64,000 nucleotides of DNA, taken from assembly GCA_963772225.1 (NCBI GenBank), contig CAVYWD010000002.1, forward strand, positions 62,001-126,000. The letters are read 5' to 3'. Shown piece after piece: positions 29,584-37,844 of this stretch. This DNA is from CAVYWD01 sp963772225 (GTDB lineage Bacteria; Myxococcota; Myxococcia; Myxococcales; UBA5297). The notes beneath the pieces are model-generated. The model was not told the DNA's origin, searched no databases, and saw only the letters and a list, made by a program, of their open reading frames with translations. The translations under genes and the position numbers were made by a program. Positions within the stretch are counted from its first letter, which is position 1. Every line of letters begins with the position of its first letter.

Positions 29584-30804
29584 ATGCCTCGACGCTCGTC
29601 ATCCAGACAGAAGCGAGACCGCATACGAGCTCTTGTCGCGGGGGTATGGCACGACACAGGTCTCACGAATTCAACTATCCGCCACCACCTCAAGTGCGTT
29701 GATCGGTATCGTTCGCATTGCTGTCGCCTTGGTGTGAATGAGGTCAGCCGTCTCACGCGCTGCAGTGTTGACCGATTCGCGAGAGCATACGCCCGTCGGC
29801 GTGGTCGCGATGTCGCCCAGTGCGTCGAGGAGGCGAGAAGTTCGGTCCATGCTTGGGCGAAAGCGGTCGCGGTCTTGGGTTTGCCTGTGCCGGACTGGTT
29901 TCAGCCGAAGAGGCGTGGCCCCATCGACGAAGCGTTGGCGCGGTACTGCGAGTTCGGCCGAAAGTGGCGTGGGGTCAAGGACACGACACTGCACAGGGAG
30001 TGTGAGGTCATTGGTCAGTTTCTCCGGTGGCTGCGGCACCGACGACGGCCTCTTTCGTCCATTACGCTGGCGACAATCGACGGATTCCTCGTTGATGTCG
30101 CGAAGACCTCCACCCCAGTCACACTGATTGGCGTTTGCTCACGCTTGCGGTCGTTCCTGCGGTTCCTTCACGCGACCCACGTGATTCCCATCGACCTTGC
30201 CCCCTCGGTGCTTGCGCCGCTGGGACGACGTCACGCTCGACCACTTCGCGTCGTCCCCTGGCACGATGTCCGTCGAGTGCTCAGCGCGATCGATCGCCAC
30301 ACCGCTCTCGGGAAACGCGACTACGCCGCTACCCTCCTGATGGCGGCGTACGGGATGGGGGGCGCGGAGGTGCTCGCACTGCGCTTGGATGACGTGGACT
30401 GGGATGCAGGGACCCTTCGAATCGTTCGCCCCAAAACAGGTGTCGAGACCGTTGTGCCGTTGCTGGGTCCCGTGGGGCAGGCACTGGCTTCGTACCTGCA
30501 AAGCGGTCGCCCTCGACGCAGCCCCACGCGAGCGCTATTCGTCCGAGGCCTTCCCCCATACGTCTCGTGTCGCATCAACGCCTTGCGTGTACGGCTGCAG
30601 CGGTACGCCGCCGCCGCGGGAGTTCCCGCCCGGTTCTTTGGTCCGCATGCCCTTCGCCGGAGTCATGCGAGTCGCCAGATCGAGGCGGCGGCGCCGTCCA
30701 AGGTCGTCAGCGACATCCTCGGCCACAGCGACCCTCGGTCAATTTCGGCGTACGCCCGTGTGGCTACCGAGCGGCTGCGCGAGGTCTCTCTCCCATGGCC
30801 TTGA
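29584..30804 (+). CDS. Tyrosine recombinase A of RIT element
   Basis: 406-residue phage-integrase-family recombinase. The N-terminal SAM-like core-binding domain spans ~115-215, the catalytic domain ~225-395. The HxxR box is HALRRSH, the second His is in LGHSD and the nucleophile Tyr is in SISAYARV. At the position of the first catalytic Arg the sequence reads YGMGGAEVL where active integrases have G(L/M)R.(G/S)E, so Arg I appears absent; this may be normal for this member of the trio. It overlaps the next gene by TGATG. Confidence 0.88.
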   Translation: MPRRSSSRQKRDRIRALVAGVWHDTGLTNSTIRHHLKCVDRYRSHCCRLGVNEVSRLTRCSVDRFARAYARRRGRDVAQCVEEARSSVHAWAKAVAVLGLPVPDWFQPKRRGPIDEALARYCEFGRKWRGVKDTTLHRECEVIGQFLRWLRHRRRPLSSITLATIDGFLVDVAKTSTPVTLIGVCSRLRSFLRFLHATHVIPIDLAPSVLAPLGRRHARPLRVVPWHDVRRVLSAIDRHTALGKRDYAATLLMAAYGMGGAEVLALRLDDVDWDAGTLRIVRPKTGVETVVPLLGPVGQALASYLQSGRPRRSPTRALFVRGLPPYVSCRINALRVRLQRYAAAAGVPARFFGPHALRRSHASRQIEAAAPSKVVSDILGHSDPRSISAYARVATERLREVSLPWP

Positions 30805-31764
30805 TGCGCAGGCCATTCCACAGCCCGATTGCCTTGGAACTGGAGGAGTTCCTCGTGTGGAAACGAGCTCTCGGCCGTCGCTATCAGACGCAAGAGCAGC
30901 ATCTCCGGAGCTTTGACCGGCTGGCGGCTCAGGATGCTGCCGAGCACGGCGAGATTTCGCTGGAGCGCGCGGTGGTGCGCTGGCTGCGCCGCGCGGTCCG
31001 GAAGCCAGGCACGAACCACGTCATGCTGTCGGTCGTCCGTCAGTTCTGCCTGTTCCGCCGTCGACGTGGCATCGAGGGCTTCGTTCCCGGAGATGACATC
31101 GTCGTGACGGGAAGGTCGCACTTTCGGCCGTATCCGTTGTCGGTCCAGGACAATCCGCCGACTGGGGCGCGAGACGAGGACCTTGCCGGGCCCCAATGCT
31201 CCGCTTCGTCGAGCCACCTTCCGCACACTCCTCCTCGTGCTCTTCTGCACTGGTCTGCGACCCGGCGAGGCCATTCGTCTCACCCTGCGCGAGGTCGACG
31301 TGCGCGGGCGGACCTTCTTTATCTCCGAGAGCAAGGGAAAGTCTCGATGGGTTCCCTTTCGGGATGGGCTGGCCCGACAGATCAAGTCCTACCTTCGCGT
31401 GCGCCTCGCATTCGGTTCCAGCTCAACCACCAGTCCTCTTTTCGTGCGGCCCGACGGTCGCGGTTACACCCGCCGCGGGGTCGGGGAGGTATTTCGACGT
31501 CTCTGGCAGCGGCTCGGACTCAAGCCCACCGCCGGCCCTGGGGGGCCACGAGTCATGGACCTTCGCCACGCCTTCGCGTCGCACCGCTTGGCGCGCTGGT
31601 ATCGGGAGGGAGTCGACTTGCACGCCCGCTTGCCGTGGCTGTCCGCCTACATGGGCCACGAGGACCTGTTGGGTACGGAAACCTATCTCACCGCGAGCCC
31701 GGACTTGCTGCGCGTCGCAAGCAGCCGGTTCGCTGCGCGGTTCCGCCGAAGGGAGCGCCCATGA
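30795..31764 (+). pseudogene. Tyrosine recombinase B of RIT element, 1-nt frameshift
   Basis: The N-terminal part from ATG 30795 or 30804 (FHSPIALELEEFLVWKRALG) and the C-terminal part (LVLFCTGLRPGEAIRL, DLRHAFASHRL, YMGHEDLLGTETYL) are in different frames. The shift lies near 31150, where GACAATCCGC would need to be GACATCCGC to give a continuous chain (VQDIRRL). All catalytic residues (Arg in GLRPGE, HxxR-like LRHAFASHR, GH, Tyr in TETYL) are present otherwise. The 3' end overlaps recombinase C by ATGA. Confidence 0.8.
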
Positions 31765-32777
31765 GTCATCGAGACCCCGATTCGATCTTCCCCTTGGTGG
31801 AATCATTCTTTCGCGAGCACCTGGGACGGACGCGAAATGCCAGCAGGCACACCGTGCTCGCCTATCGTGACGCTCTGCGCCTGTTCTTCTCCTTTCTGGG
31901 AGACACGTGCGGAGCAGATGTGGCCCGCCTGCGTCTGGAGGATCTCACCGTCGAGCAAGTCCTCGGATTCCTCGATCACCTCGAGTCGAGTCGGCGCAAC
32001 GCCGTCGCCACGCGGAACCTGCGGTTGACTGCGATTCGCACGTTCTTCCGCTACCTCGTGCGCAACGACCCATCTCGTGGCGCCCAGTACCAGCGCGTCC
32101 TCTCCCTCCCCTTCAAGAAAACGGCCTCGCCGGTCGCTACCTATCTGGAGCCTGAGGAGGTGCGCGTATTGTTGCGGCAGCCCGACCGTCGCAGAGCCAG
32201 CGGGATACGCGACCACGCCCTCCTTCTATTCCTGTACAACACCGGCGCGCGCATCGGTGAAGCGATCGCAGTCCGTCGCGACAACCTGCAACTCGCTCGC
32301 CCGTTCCAGGTCCACCTCCACGGCAAAGGTCGCAAGGATCGCATCTGCCCGCTCTGGCCGGACACGGCTACCACGCTCAGGCGGCTCGAGGATCTGTCCC
32401 CACCGCTCCCGGACGGCCATGTGTTTCGCAGTGCCCGAGGACAACCTCTGAGCCGCGACGGTGCCGCCTACATCCTCGACAAGTACCTCCAACGCGCCGC
32501 GCGCGACCTGCCAATCCTCAAGCGCAAGCGCGTCACCCCTCACGTCATGCGCCACAGTTGTGCCGTTGCCCTCCTCCAGGCCGGCGTCGATCTCACTGTG
32601 ATCCGCGACTATCTCGGGCACGAGAGCATCGCTACAACGGGCCGCTACACGAAGACCAATCTCCGAATGAAGCGCCGTGTGCTCGACGCCTTCTGGCGCC
32701 GCGCCGGACTCACAGGTACGCGGGAACCCAAGTGGCGGCCGCGACCAGATGTTCTCGCCTTCCTTGGGTCGCTGTAG
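31761..32777 (+). CDS. Tyrosine recombinase C of RIT element
   Basis: 338-residue XerD-like recombinase with a complete catalytic set: Arg in TGARIGEA, Lys in HGKGRKDR, HxxR in HVMRHS, His in YLGHES and Tyr in TTGRYTKT. The N-terminal SAM-like domain (FFREHLGRTRNASRHTVLAY region, residues ~14-34 onward) is intact. It is the last of the three overlapping genes and ends about 70 nt before the right terminal repeat. Confidence 0.9.
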   Translation: MSHRDPDSIFPLVESFFREHLGRTRNASRHTVLAYRDALRLFFSFLGDTCGADVARLRLEDLTVEQVLGFLDHLESSRRNAVATRNLRLTAIRTFFRYLVRNDPSRGAQYQRVLSLPFKKTASPVATYLEPEEVRVLLRQPDRRRASGIRDHALLLFLYNTGARIGEAIAVRRDNLQLARPFQVHLHGKGRKDRICPLWPDTATTLRRLEDLSPPLPDGHVFRSARGQPLSRDGAAYILDKYLQRAARDLPILKRKRVTPHVMRHSCAVALLQAGVDLTVIRDYLGHESIATTGRYTKTNLRMKRRVLDAFWRRAGLTGTREPKWRPRPDVLAFLGSL

Positions 32778-32846
32778 GCATCGCCTCGATGATTCTTATG
32801 CCGAGCGTCAATCGCTCACTTTCAGTCGGCGCAGACTCGCCAACTA

Positions 32847-32872
32847 CACATAACCGCGATCTCGGGATAGTG
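32847..32872 (-). repeat. RIT terminal inverted repeat, right
   Basis: 26 bases beginning CACATAACCGCGATCTCG; exact reverse complement of the left end. Fifteen bases further on begins the target duplication of the IS21-like element. Confidence 0.92.
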
Positions 32873-32887
32873 TCGATACTTCACCAC

Positions 32888-32898
32888 GGGCAGCGCCC
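32888..32898 (+). repeat. Target-site duplication of IS21-like element, left
   Basis: GGGCAGCGCCC, repeated in the same orientation at 37530-37540. In the IS91-like gene this encodes part of the RALP box, which confirms insertion into that gene. It is longer than the usual 4-8 bp for IS21 elements, so the true duplication may be a subset. Confidence 0.7.
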
Positions 32899-33029
32899 TT
32901 CAGCGGCGGCGTGATCGAGATCCACCTGTCGGCGGCCTCGAGATCCACCCGGTCGTTGAGGCGAGGGAGTCGGAGTAGCTCTCAGGGCGAGAAGTATCCG
33001 GAGGACCCCTTCGGCGTGACGGTCGAGGG

Positions 33030-33422
33030 ATGCGACCCCGGAAGAAGGTCCGCAGTCGGCGGTGTAGCGAGTGCAGGAGTTGGTACTCCCCCGATCCTCG
33101 CGCGGCGGAGACGCAGCATGCATGCAGCGAAGCCTGTCGCCAGGCGAGACGCAAGCGACAGGCGCGCGAACGTCGAGCGAAGGCGCCTGAGGAGTTCCGG
33201 AAGGCGGAGCAGGCGCGACAAGCCCGATGCCGGGCCCAGAAGAGAGCCCTGCGATCGGGCGCGGGGCCGCCGGAGGCGGGCGACCAGGGGGGCTCGTTCG
33301 GCGCGCGACTCGAGGACGTGCTCGAGCTGGCGCTGGCGACTCCGCGGCCTTCTCGCGCTGCCCTGACCGAGGCGCTGCGTGAGCTGTGCTCGTGCGCACC
33401 AGGCGCGGGAGCAGGCCCGTGA
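33030..33422 (+). CDS. Small zinc-finger-like protein of IS21-like element
   Basis: 130 residues. The N terminus has CSECRSWYSPDPR, then CSEACRQARRKRQARERR, a paired-cysteine module followed by a very basic helix, suggesting nucleic-acid binding. The rest is Ala/Arg-rich helix and a short C-terminal Leu-rich part. It lies 131 nt inside the left end of the element. Similar short proteins accompany ParB/IstA sets in other deltaproteobacteria as far as I recall; the role in transposition is unknown. Confidence 0.55.
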   Translation: MRPRKKVRSRRCSECRSWYSPDPRAAETQHACSEACRQARRKRQARERRAKAPEEFRKAEQARQARCRAQKRALRSGAGPPEAGDQGGSFGARLEDVLELALATPRPSRAALTEALRELCSCAPGAGAGP

Positions 33423-33434
33423 CCTGTGGAGCGA

Positions 33435-33660
33435 TGTCACGCGCCGGCTTCGGCGGCCAAGTTGGCGCGGCAGCAGGGGAAACCTCGGGGTTTTGCGCAG
33501 AGCGGAGCAGTGTCACGCGCATGCTTCGGCGTTCGGCGGCGCCGGCGAGTCGCCGTTTTCCCTCTGAGGAGCCGTCAGGCAGCGGGTGACCGCAGGTACG
33601 TGTCACGCGCCGGCTTCGAGCTCTCTCAGAGGGAAAAACGGCCCCTGTCACGCGCCGGGA
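33435..33660 (+). repeat. Iteron-like direct repeats (four copies)
   Basis: TGTCACGCGCCGGCTTCG occurs at 33435-33452 and 33601-33618, with a variant at 33511-33528 (..GCGCATGCTTCG) and a partial copy at 33646-33660 (TGTCACGCGCCGGGA). Spacings are 76, 90 and 45 nt. They lie just before the ParB-like gene and could be its binding sites or the multiple transposase-binding repeats known at IS21 ends. Confidence 0.75.
33552..33642. repeat. Inverted repeat within the iteron region
   Basis: GCCGTTTTCCCTCTGAG at 33552-33568 pairs with CTCAGAGGGAAAAACGGC at 33625-33642 with a single-base bulge, enclosing the third iteron-like repeat. It could form a large hairpin or present two inverted protein-binding sites. 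Confidence 0.65.
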
Positions 33661-33688
33661 TGGCCAAGGATCTCGGTGAGGGCGCACG

Positions 33689-34603
33689 GTGGCGCGCATG
33701 ACGGGCGTGTCGACCGCGAGCACCGAGATGGCGCCGAGCGAGCTGGGCGATTCGCTCTTGGCGGTGCGACTGTGCGCGGGCGAGGCCACGCAGCAGATGC
33801 AGCTGTCGCTCTCGAAGCTCGGGCAGCTGACGCCGGTGCAGGCCTTTCGAATGGGCGAGAAGCTGGAGGTCTTCGATGGACTCAAGCGGTTGAGCGCCTC
33901 GCGCGAGCTTGGGTGGTCGAAGCTGCGCGTCGAGGTCCACGGCGTCGACTCTGCAGGGGCGAAGGTGCGGCTGTTGCGCTGCAACGCCGGGGCGGGTCTG
34001 TGCGAGCTCGAGGAGGGCTGGCTGGTGCGCTCCCTCTATCGCGACGACCACGTGAGCCAGCCGCAGATCGCGATTCTGCTCGGGCGGGACAAGAGCTGGG
34101 TGTGTCGGCGTCTGGCTTTGGCAGAGGACCTGTCGGACGAGCTGACGGCGAATGTGCGGCTGGGGCTGTTGTCGGCCACCGCGGTGCGAGAGCTTTCGCG
34201 GTTGCCGCGCGGCAACCAGGACGCTGTGGGCCTGGTGGTAGCCCGACGAGGGCTGACCACGCGGCAGACCGCGCGCCTGGTCGATTCGCTGCTCGCGGCC
34301 CAGGAAGCGGAGTGGCCGGCGCTGCTGGAGCGAGCCAGCGCACCCATGGCCGCCGAGTCCCCCAAGGGCAGTGCACCGCGGCGCACGCCCGGCGAGCAGA
34401 TGGTCGCGGACGCCTGGGCGATGAAGCGCCTCTCGACGCGCCTGCACGCGCGGCTCTTGGAGCGGTCGCTGGCCAGCTTGGGAGCGCCGGCGTGCGAGGT
34501 GGTCTCGCGCGAGCTCGTCGAGCTGCGCGGTGCGCTGGCCGCCCTGACCCGGACCCTCGACGCGCGCCTCGGGGCGCCAGGAGCCTCCGATGCTTCCGCT
34601 TGA
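33689..34603 (+). CDS. ParB-like DNA-binding protein of IS21-like element
   Basis: 304 residues (GTG 33689 or ATG 33698). Residues ~35-85 resemble a degenerate ParB N-terminal domain (LSKLGQLTPVQAF, FDGLKRLSASRELG). Residues ~120-180 carry a KorB/ParB-type helix-turn-helix (SQPQIAILLGRDKSWVCRRLALA) and the downstream helices. No CTP-binding GERRxR box is clear, so it may not be a clamp-type ParB. Its end overlaps the istA start by 14 nt. It probably binds the direct repeats just upstream. Confidence 0.75.
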   Translation: MARMTGVSTASTEMAPSELGDSLLAVRLCAGEATQQMQLSLSKLGQLTPVQAFRMGEKLEVFDGLKRLSASRELGWSKLRVEVHGVDSAGAKVRLLRCNAGAGLCELEEGWLVRSLYRDDHVSQPQIAILLGRDKSWVCRRLALAEDLSDELTANVRLGLLSATAVRELSRLPRGNQDAVGLVVARRGLTTRQTARLVDSLLAAQEAEWPALLERASAPMAAESPKGSAPRRTPGEQMVADAWAMKRLSTRLHARLLERSLASLGAPACEVVSRELVELRGALAALTRTLDARLGAPGASDASA

Positions 34604-36227
34604 CCCGCAGCTGGTCCACGACGTGGTGCAGCTCGACAAGGAGGGGATGACTTGGCGCGCGATCGCGCGGGCCCTGCACATCAGCCGAAACACCGTGCGG
34701 CGCATCGTCAAGAGCCACCAGGAGGCGCGCGAAACTGCGCACTCGGCGCTGCCACGGGTGCGCGGCTCGCGCCGCCGCGCCTCGAAGCTCGACCCCTTTC
34801 GCAGCCTGATCACCGAGCTGCTCGAGAAGTATCCGGACATCACCGCGCAGCGGGTCTTCGAGCATTTGCGCGACGAGCATGGCTACGCAGGCGGCGACAC
34901 CATCGTGAAAGTCCTGGTGAGCAACCTGCGCCCGAAGTTGCCGCCCAAGCCGAGCCTCCAGACGCCGCCGCGGGTGCCGGGGGACATGGGCGAGTGCGAC
35001 TGGTCGCCCTACCCGGTGGAATTCGCCCATGCGCCGTCCATGACCCTGCAGGCCTTCGGATACGCACTGCGCTACTCGACCCGGAAGTACTTCGGCTTCT
35101 TCGAGAGCAACGGCCTGCACCCTTTGATGGACGGCCACCGCCACGCCTTCGCGCGCTTCCAGGGCGCCGCGCGCCGGTGCACCTACGATAGCCAGAAGCC
35201 GGTGGTGCTGCGCTGGGAAGGCAACCAGCCGATCCTCAATCCCCGCTTCGTCGATTTCGCCACCTATTACGAATTCTCCGCCGTCGCCGTGCGCCATGCC
35301 CCCAACCGCAAGCCCCGGGTCGAGCGGAGCTTCTGGGAGCTCTCCCTCAGCTTCTTCCGGGGCCGCTCATTCCGCGACCTGGCCGACCTCGAGGCCCAGC
35401 TCTCCCGGTGGATGGACACCATCGCCGACCTGCGCCCCATCAAGCGGATGAAGCGGCGCACGCGGATGGAGCTCTTCGCCGAAGAGCAGTCGCTGCTGCG
35501 GCCGCTGCCGCGCCACCCCTACGACACCGCGCGGGTGCTCTACAAGCTCTGCAACCTCGAGGGCTTCATGACCTGGGAGACCAATGAATATTCCCTGCCC
35601 TATGAATACGTCACCGAGATTCTCCCGGTGCGCATCACCGAGAATGAGCTCTTCGTCTACAAAGCGGACCTGACCTGCCTGGCACGGCACGAGCTCAGGC
35701 CTCGCGGCGCGCAGCAGCAGTCGATCCTGCCGGGGCATCGGCCCCCGCGCGCCGAGGGCGGGCCCGACCTCGAGCACCTGCGGCGCGCATTCCAGGATCT
35801 TGGGGGGCCCGGAGCGGAGTACCTGGCGGCGCTCGAGCGGCGCGACTCGCGGTCGGCCGGCTACCACGCGCGCAAGGTCCTTTCGCTGCGCGAGGGCTAC
35901 GACACCGCCGAGCTCTGCAAGGCGCTCTCGCACGCGCTCTGCTTCGGCGCTCTCGAGCACGTCAGCATCGAGAAGATCCTCAACGCCCGCTCCGACCGCC
36001 GCCGGCTCGACGAGTACGTCGCCGCGGCCTCGGCCAAGAAGCTCAAGAGCGCCGTCGCCCAGAGCTGCACCGAGCCGCGCGACCTCGCCGAGTACGACGC
36101 GCTGCCGTGCCGCGGCACAGTCCCCGAGCCCCAAGGAGAAGCGACATGCGAGCCCCCACCTCCCTCAAAGGCCCCGCCGCCGAAGCCCGGGAGCGCATCG
36201 AGCGGCACCTCGACCGACTCGGTCTGA
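34590..36227 (+). CDS. istA: IS21-family transposase IstA
   Basis: 545-residue DDE transposase. The N-terminal helix-turn-helix (MTWRAIARALHISRNTVRRI) binds element ends. The RNase-H-like core has the first Asp in GECDWSPYP, a second Asp near TYDSQKP and the Glu in NRKPRVERSFWEL. A C-terminal beta-rich domain follows (LPYEYVTEILPVRI). The gene overlaps the ParB-like gene before it and istB after it (82 nt), as usual for coupled istA/istB expression. It looks intact. Confidence 0.92.
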   Translation: MLPLDPQLVHDVVQLDKEGMTWRAIARALHISRNTVRRIVKSHQEARETAHSALPRVRGSRRRASKLDPFRSLITELLEKYPDITAQRVFEHLRDEHGYAGGDTIVKVLVSNLRPKLPPKPSLQTPPRVPGDMGECDWSPYPVEFAHAPSMTLQAFGYALRYSTRKYFGFFESNGLHPLMDGHRHAFARFQGAARRCTYDSQKPVVLRWEGNQPILNPRFVDFATYYEFSAVAVRHAPNRKPRVERSFWELSLSFFRGRSFRDLADLEAQLSRWMDTIADLRPIKRMKRRTRMELFAEEQSLLRPLPRHPYDTARVLYKLCNLEGFMTWETNEYSLPYEYVTEILPVRITENELFVYKADLTCLARHELRPRGAQQQSILPGHRPPRAEGGPDLEHLRRAFQDLGGPGAEYLAALERRDSRSAGYHARKVLSLREGYDTAELCKALSHALCFGALEHVSIEKILNARSDRRRLDEYVAAASAKKLKSAVAQSCTEPRDLAEYDALPCRGTVPEPQGEATCEPPPPSKAPPPKPGSASSGTSTDSV

Positions 36228-36973
36228 GGGGGCTTTCCATCGATGCCTATCTGGCCTGGGTCAAGGAGCACCAGCCCTCGGACCTGGAAGCCGCCGAGCA
36301 GCTGCTCGCTGCGGCGGCCGCCATCAAGCGCGAGCGCAGCATCGAGTGGCGCATCAAGGGCAGCGGCATGAAGGTCCGCAAGACCATGGCGGCCTTCGAC
36401 TGGGACTTCCAGCCCAAGCTCGATCGCCGCTTCGTCGAGGAGCTCTTCGCGCTCTCCTTCGTCCAGCGGCACGAGGACCTCTTGATCACCGGTAAGAGCG
36501 GGACCGGCAAGAGCCACATCCTGCAGGCTCTCGCGGTCCAAGCCTGCGAGCAGGAGTGGATGGTGCGCTACGCCCGGTGCGTCGACCTGGTCGACCACCT
36601 CTACGCCGGCCTGGCCGACGGCTCCTACGAGCGGCGGATGAAGAGCTGGTGTCGGCCCACGCTCCTGGTGATCGACGACGTCGGACTGGGCCAGCTCAAG
36701 CGCCGCGACGACGAGCCGACCGCGGCCCACATGATCTTCACCCTCTTGGATCGCCGACACGGCAGCGCCAGCACGGCGATCACGTCGAACATCAGGCTCT
36801 CCTCATGGGGCAAGTACCTGGGCGACGCTACCCTGGCCGCGGCGGTCCTCGACCGCCTGGCGGCGACCTCCATCCGGATCGACATCGACGGGCCGAGCTT
36901 CCGGCAGCACCAGGCGCACCAGCGGGCCAAGGAGCAGGGACACGAGCTCCCGGTGGAGGAACCCCATGATTGA
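36146..36973 (+). CDS. istB: IS21-family helper ATPase IstB
   Basis: 275-residue AAA+ ATPase related to DnaC. It has Walker A GKSGTGKS, Walker B LLVIDDVG, the sensor region TAITSNIRLSSWG and C-terminal RIDIDGPSFRQH. IstB helps IstA select targets. ATG 36146 has AAGGAGA upstream and lies inside the 3' end of istA in another frame. Intact length indicates the element could still be mobile. Confidence 0.92.
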   Translation: MRAPTSLKGPAAEARERIERHLDRLGLRGLSIDAYLAWVKEHQPSDLEAAEQLLAAAAAIKRERSIEWRIKGSGMKVRKTMAAFDWDFQPKLDRRFVEELFALSFVQRHEDLLITGKSGTGKSHILQALAVQACEQEWMVRYARCVDLVDHLYAGLADGSYERRMKSWCRPTLLVIDDVGLGQLKRRDDEPTAAHMIFTLLDRRHGSASTAITSNIRLSSWGKYLGDATLAAAVLDRLAATSIRIDIDGPSFRQHQAHQRAKEQGHELPVEEPHD

Positions 36974-37166
36974 GAGGCCGCCGCTGACGCTCAACCTCCC
37001 GCCGCTCGACGGCCCCACCGCGGCTTGGCTGCTCGACCTCTGCGGCCAGCTCCAAGTCGCGCTCTGGCAAGAGTACGGCGACGAGGTCGAGGCCCACTGG
37101 ACTGCGACCGAGCCCAACCAGCTCCTCTACGGGCCCCTGCAGCCCGCCTCGCGCAAGAGGCGCTGA
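36966..37166 (+). CDS. Small protein at the 3' end of the IS21-like operon
   Basis: 66 residues (LNLPPLDGPTAAWLLDLCGQLQVALWQEYG in two helices, then an acidic stretch). ATG 36966 overlaps the istB stop by 8 nt, so it is translationally coupled. Similar short proteins rich in Leu and Asp occur beside other transposase genes. Function unknown. The remaining ~360 nt to the right end have no gene. Confidence 0.55.
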   Translation: MIERPPLTLNLPPLDGPTAAWLLDLCGQLQVALWQEYGDEVEAHWTATEPNQLLYGPLQPASRKRR

Positions 37167-37529
37167 TACCGCGATTCTGCCCGGGCCGCAGGTGTGGCCC
37201 TCAGAGCGGGCTCCGCTGGCGAGCGTCCCGCGACCGCGACGGAATGCCTGCGGCCCGGGCGCCCTTCATCACCGCGACAGACTGACCGCCGGAGGCGCCC
37301 GACCCGCCTTCGGCGGTCGGCGTTTTGATCCCGCTCCGGAATGGGGCCCGGGCCCTGACGAGTCCAGCGCGGGGACAGCGCCTCGTTTCCGCGATCCGTA
37401 GACGGCGGGGACGGCTCGCCCGCCTCCGTATTCGCCCGCACCCTTCTGACGGCCTGCGCCCGCAACCCCGCAACCGAGACTGGATCGCCAAAACCGCCGA
37501 GAGTGGATCACCTCCACGCCGCCGCCGAA

Positions 37530-37540
37530 GGGCAGCGCCC
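37530..37540 (+). repeat. Target-site duplication of IS21-like element, right
   Basis: GGGCAGCGCCC, identical and in the same orientation as 32888-32898. Immediately right of it the IS91-like transposase N-terminal coding sequence continues on the minus strand. Confidence 0.7.
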
Positions 37541-37844
37541 GGTCTTTCAAGTGGAAGGCCGTGTCATTCATCCGCCGCGCCGCGCAGGACGGGCAGAAGC
37601 CTTTTCCTTTGCAGCTGAAAGCGACCAGGAGCTCATCGCCGCAATCCTGGCAAACGCCGCGCACGAATCCCGACTCGAGAATGCCGCAATTGAGATACCG
37701 CCGAAGCTCGCGCTCTACGAATCGCGGCAGCCCCGGTCCGTCCTCGCGCAGCTCGGCGAGCACGGTCTCCAGATACTCGCTCAGCACTTCGTTCAAGACC
37801 GTCTTCTCCGGCTGACGGCGGGCGTACTCCGAGCAGCGGCGCAC
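37541..37844 (-). pseudogene. IS91-family transposase, N-terminal fragment
   Basis: Minus-strand reading gives RQPEKTVLNEVLSEYLETVL, LPRFVERELRRYLNCGILESGF and CQDCGDELLVAFSCKGKGFCPSC, the zinc-binding N-terminal domain of IS91/IS801-type transposases, ending with FHLKDRALP at the IS21 insertion point. The chain would resume beyond the IS21-like and RIT elements at 29456 (QWVLAYPKR). GTG 37844 is a possible start; the true start may be further upstream. Confidence 0.85.

Larger units (their letters stand above)
29457..32872 (+). mobile_element. RIT element (three tyrosine recombinases in trio)
   Basis: A 3416-bp element with perfect 26-bp terminal inverted repeats and three overlapping same-strand tyrosine recombinase genes, the hallmark of 'recombinase in trio' elements. 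Genes overlap at TGATG (30802-30806) and ATGA (31761-31764). A 10-mer GCTCGGCATA recurs near the ends at 29442-29451, 29522-29531 and inverted at 32797-32806, so the functional ends may extend slightly beyond the repeats. It sits inside the IS91-like transposase gene. The middle gene is frameshifted, so the element may be immobile. Confidence 0.9.
32899..37529 (+). mobile_element. IS21-like element with ParB-like and zinc-finger accessory genes
   Basis: A 4631-bp element. Imperfect inverted ends: the left begins TTCAGCGGCGGCGTG, and the right, read inward on the minus strand, begins TTCGGCGGCGGCGTGG; both then have GATCCAC and TCGGCGG. It is flanked by an 11-bp direct duplication. It encodes a zinc-finger protein, a ParB-like protein, IstA transposase, IstB ATPase and a small protein, all plus strand with overlaps. 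Four copies of an ~18-bp direct repeat precede the ParB-like gene. The large accessory load is unusual for IS21. Confidence 0.8.

Noticed and set aside
33435..33660. Short CRISPR-like array
   Set aside because: Spacings of 76, 90 and 45 nt are irregular, repeats vary in sequence and no cas gene is present.
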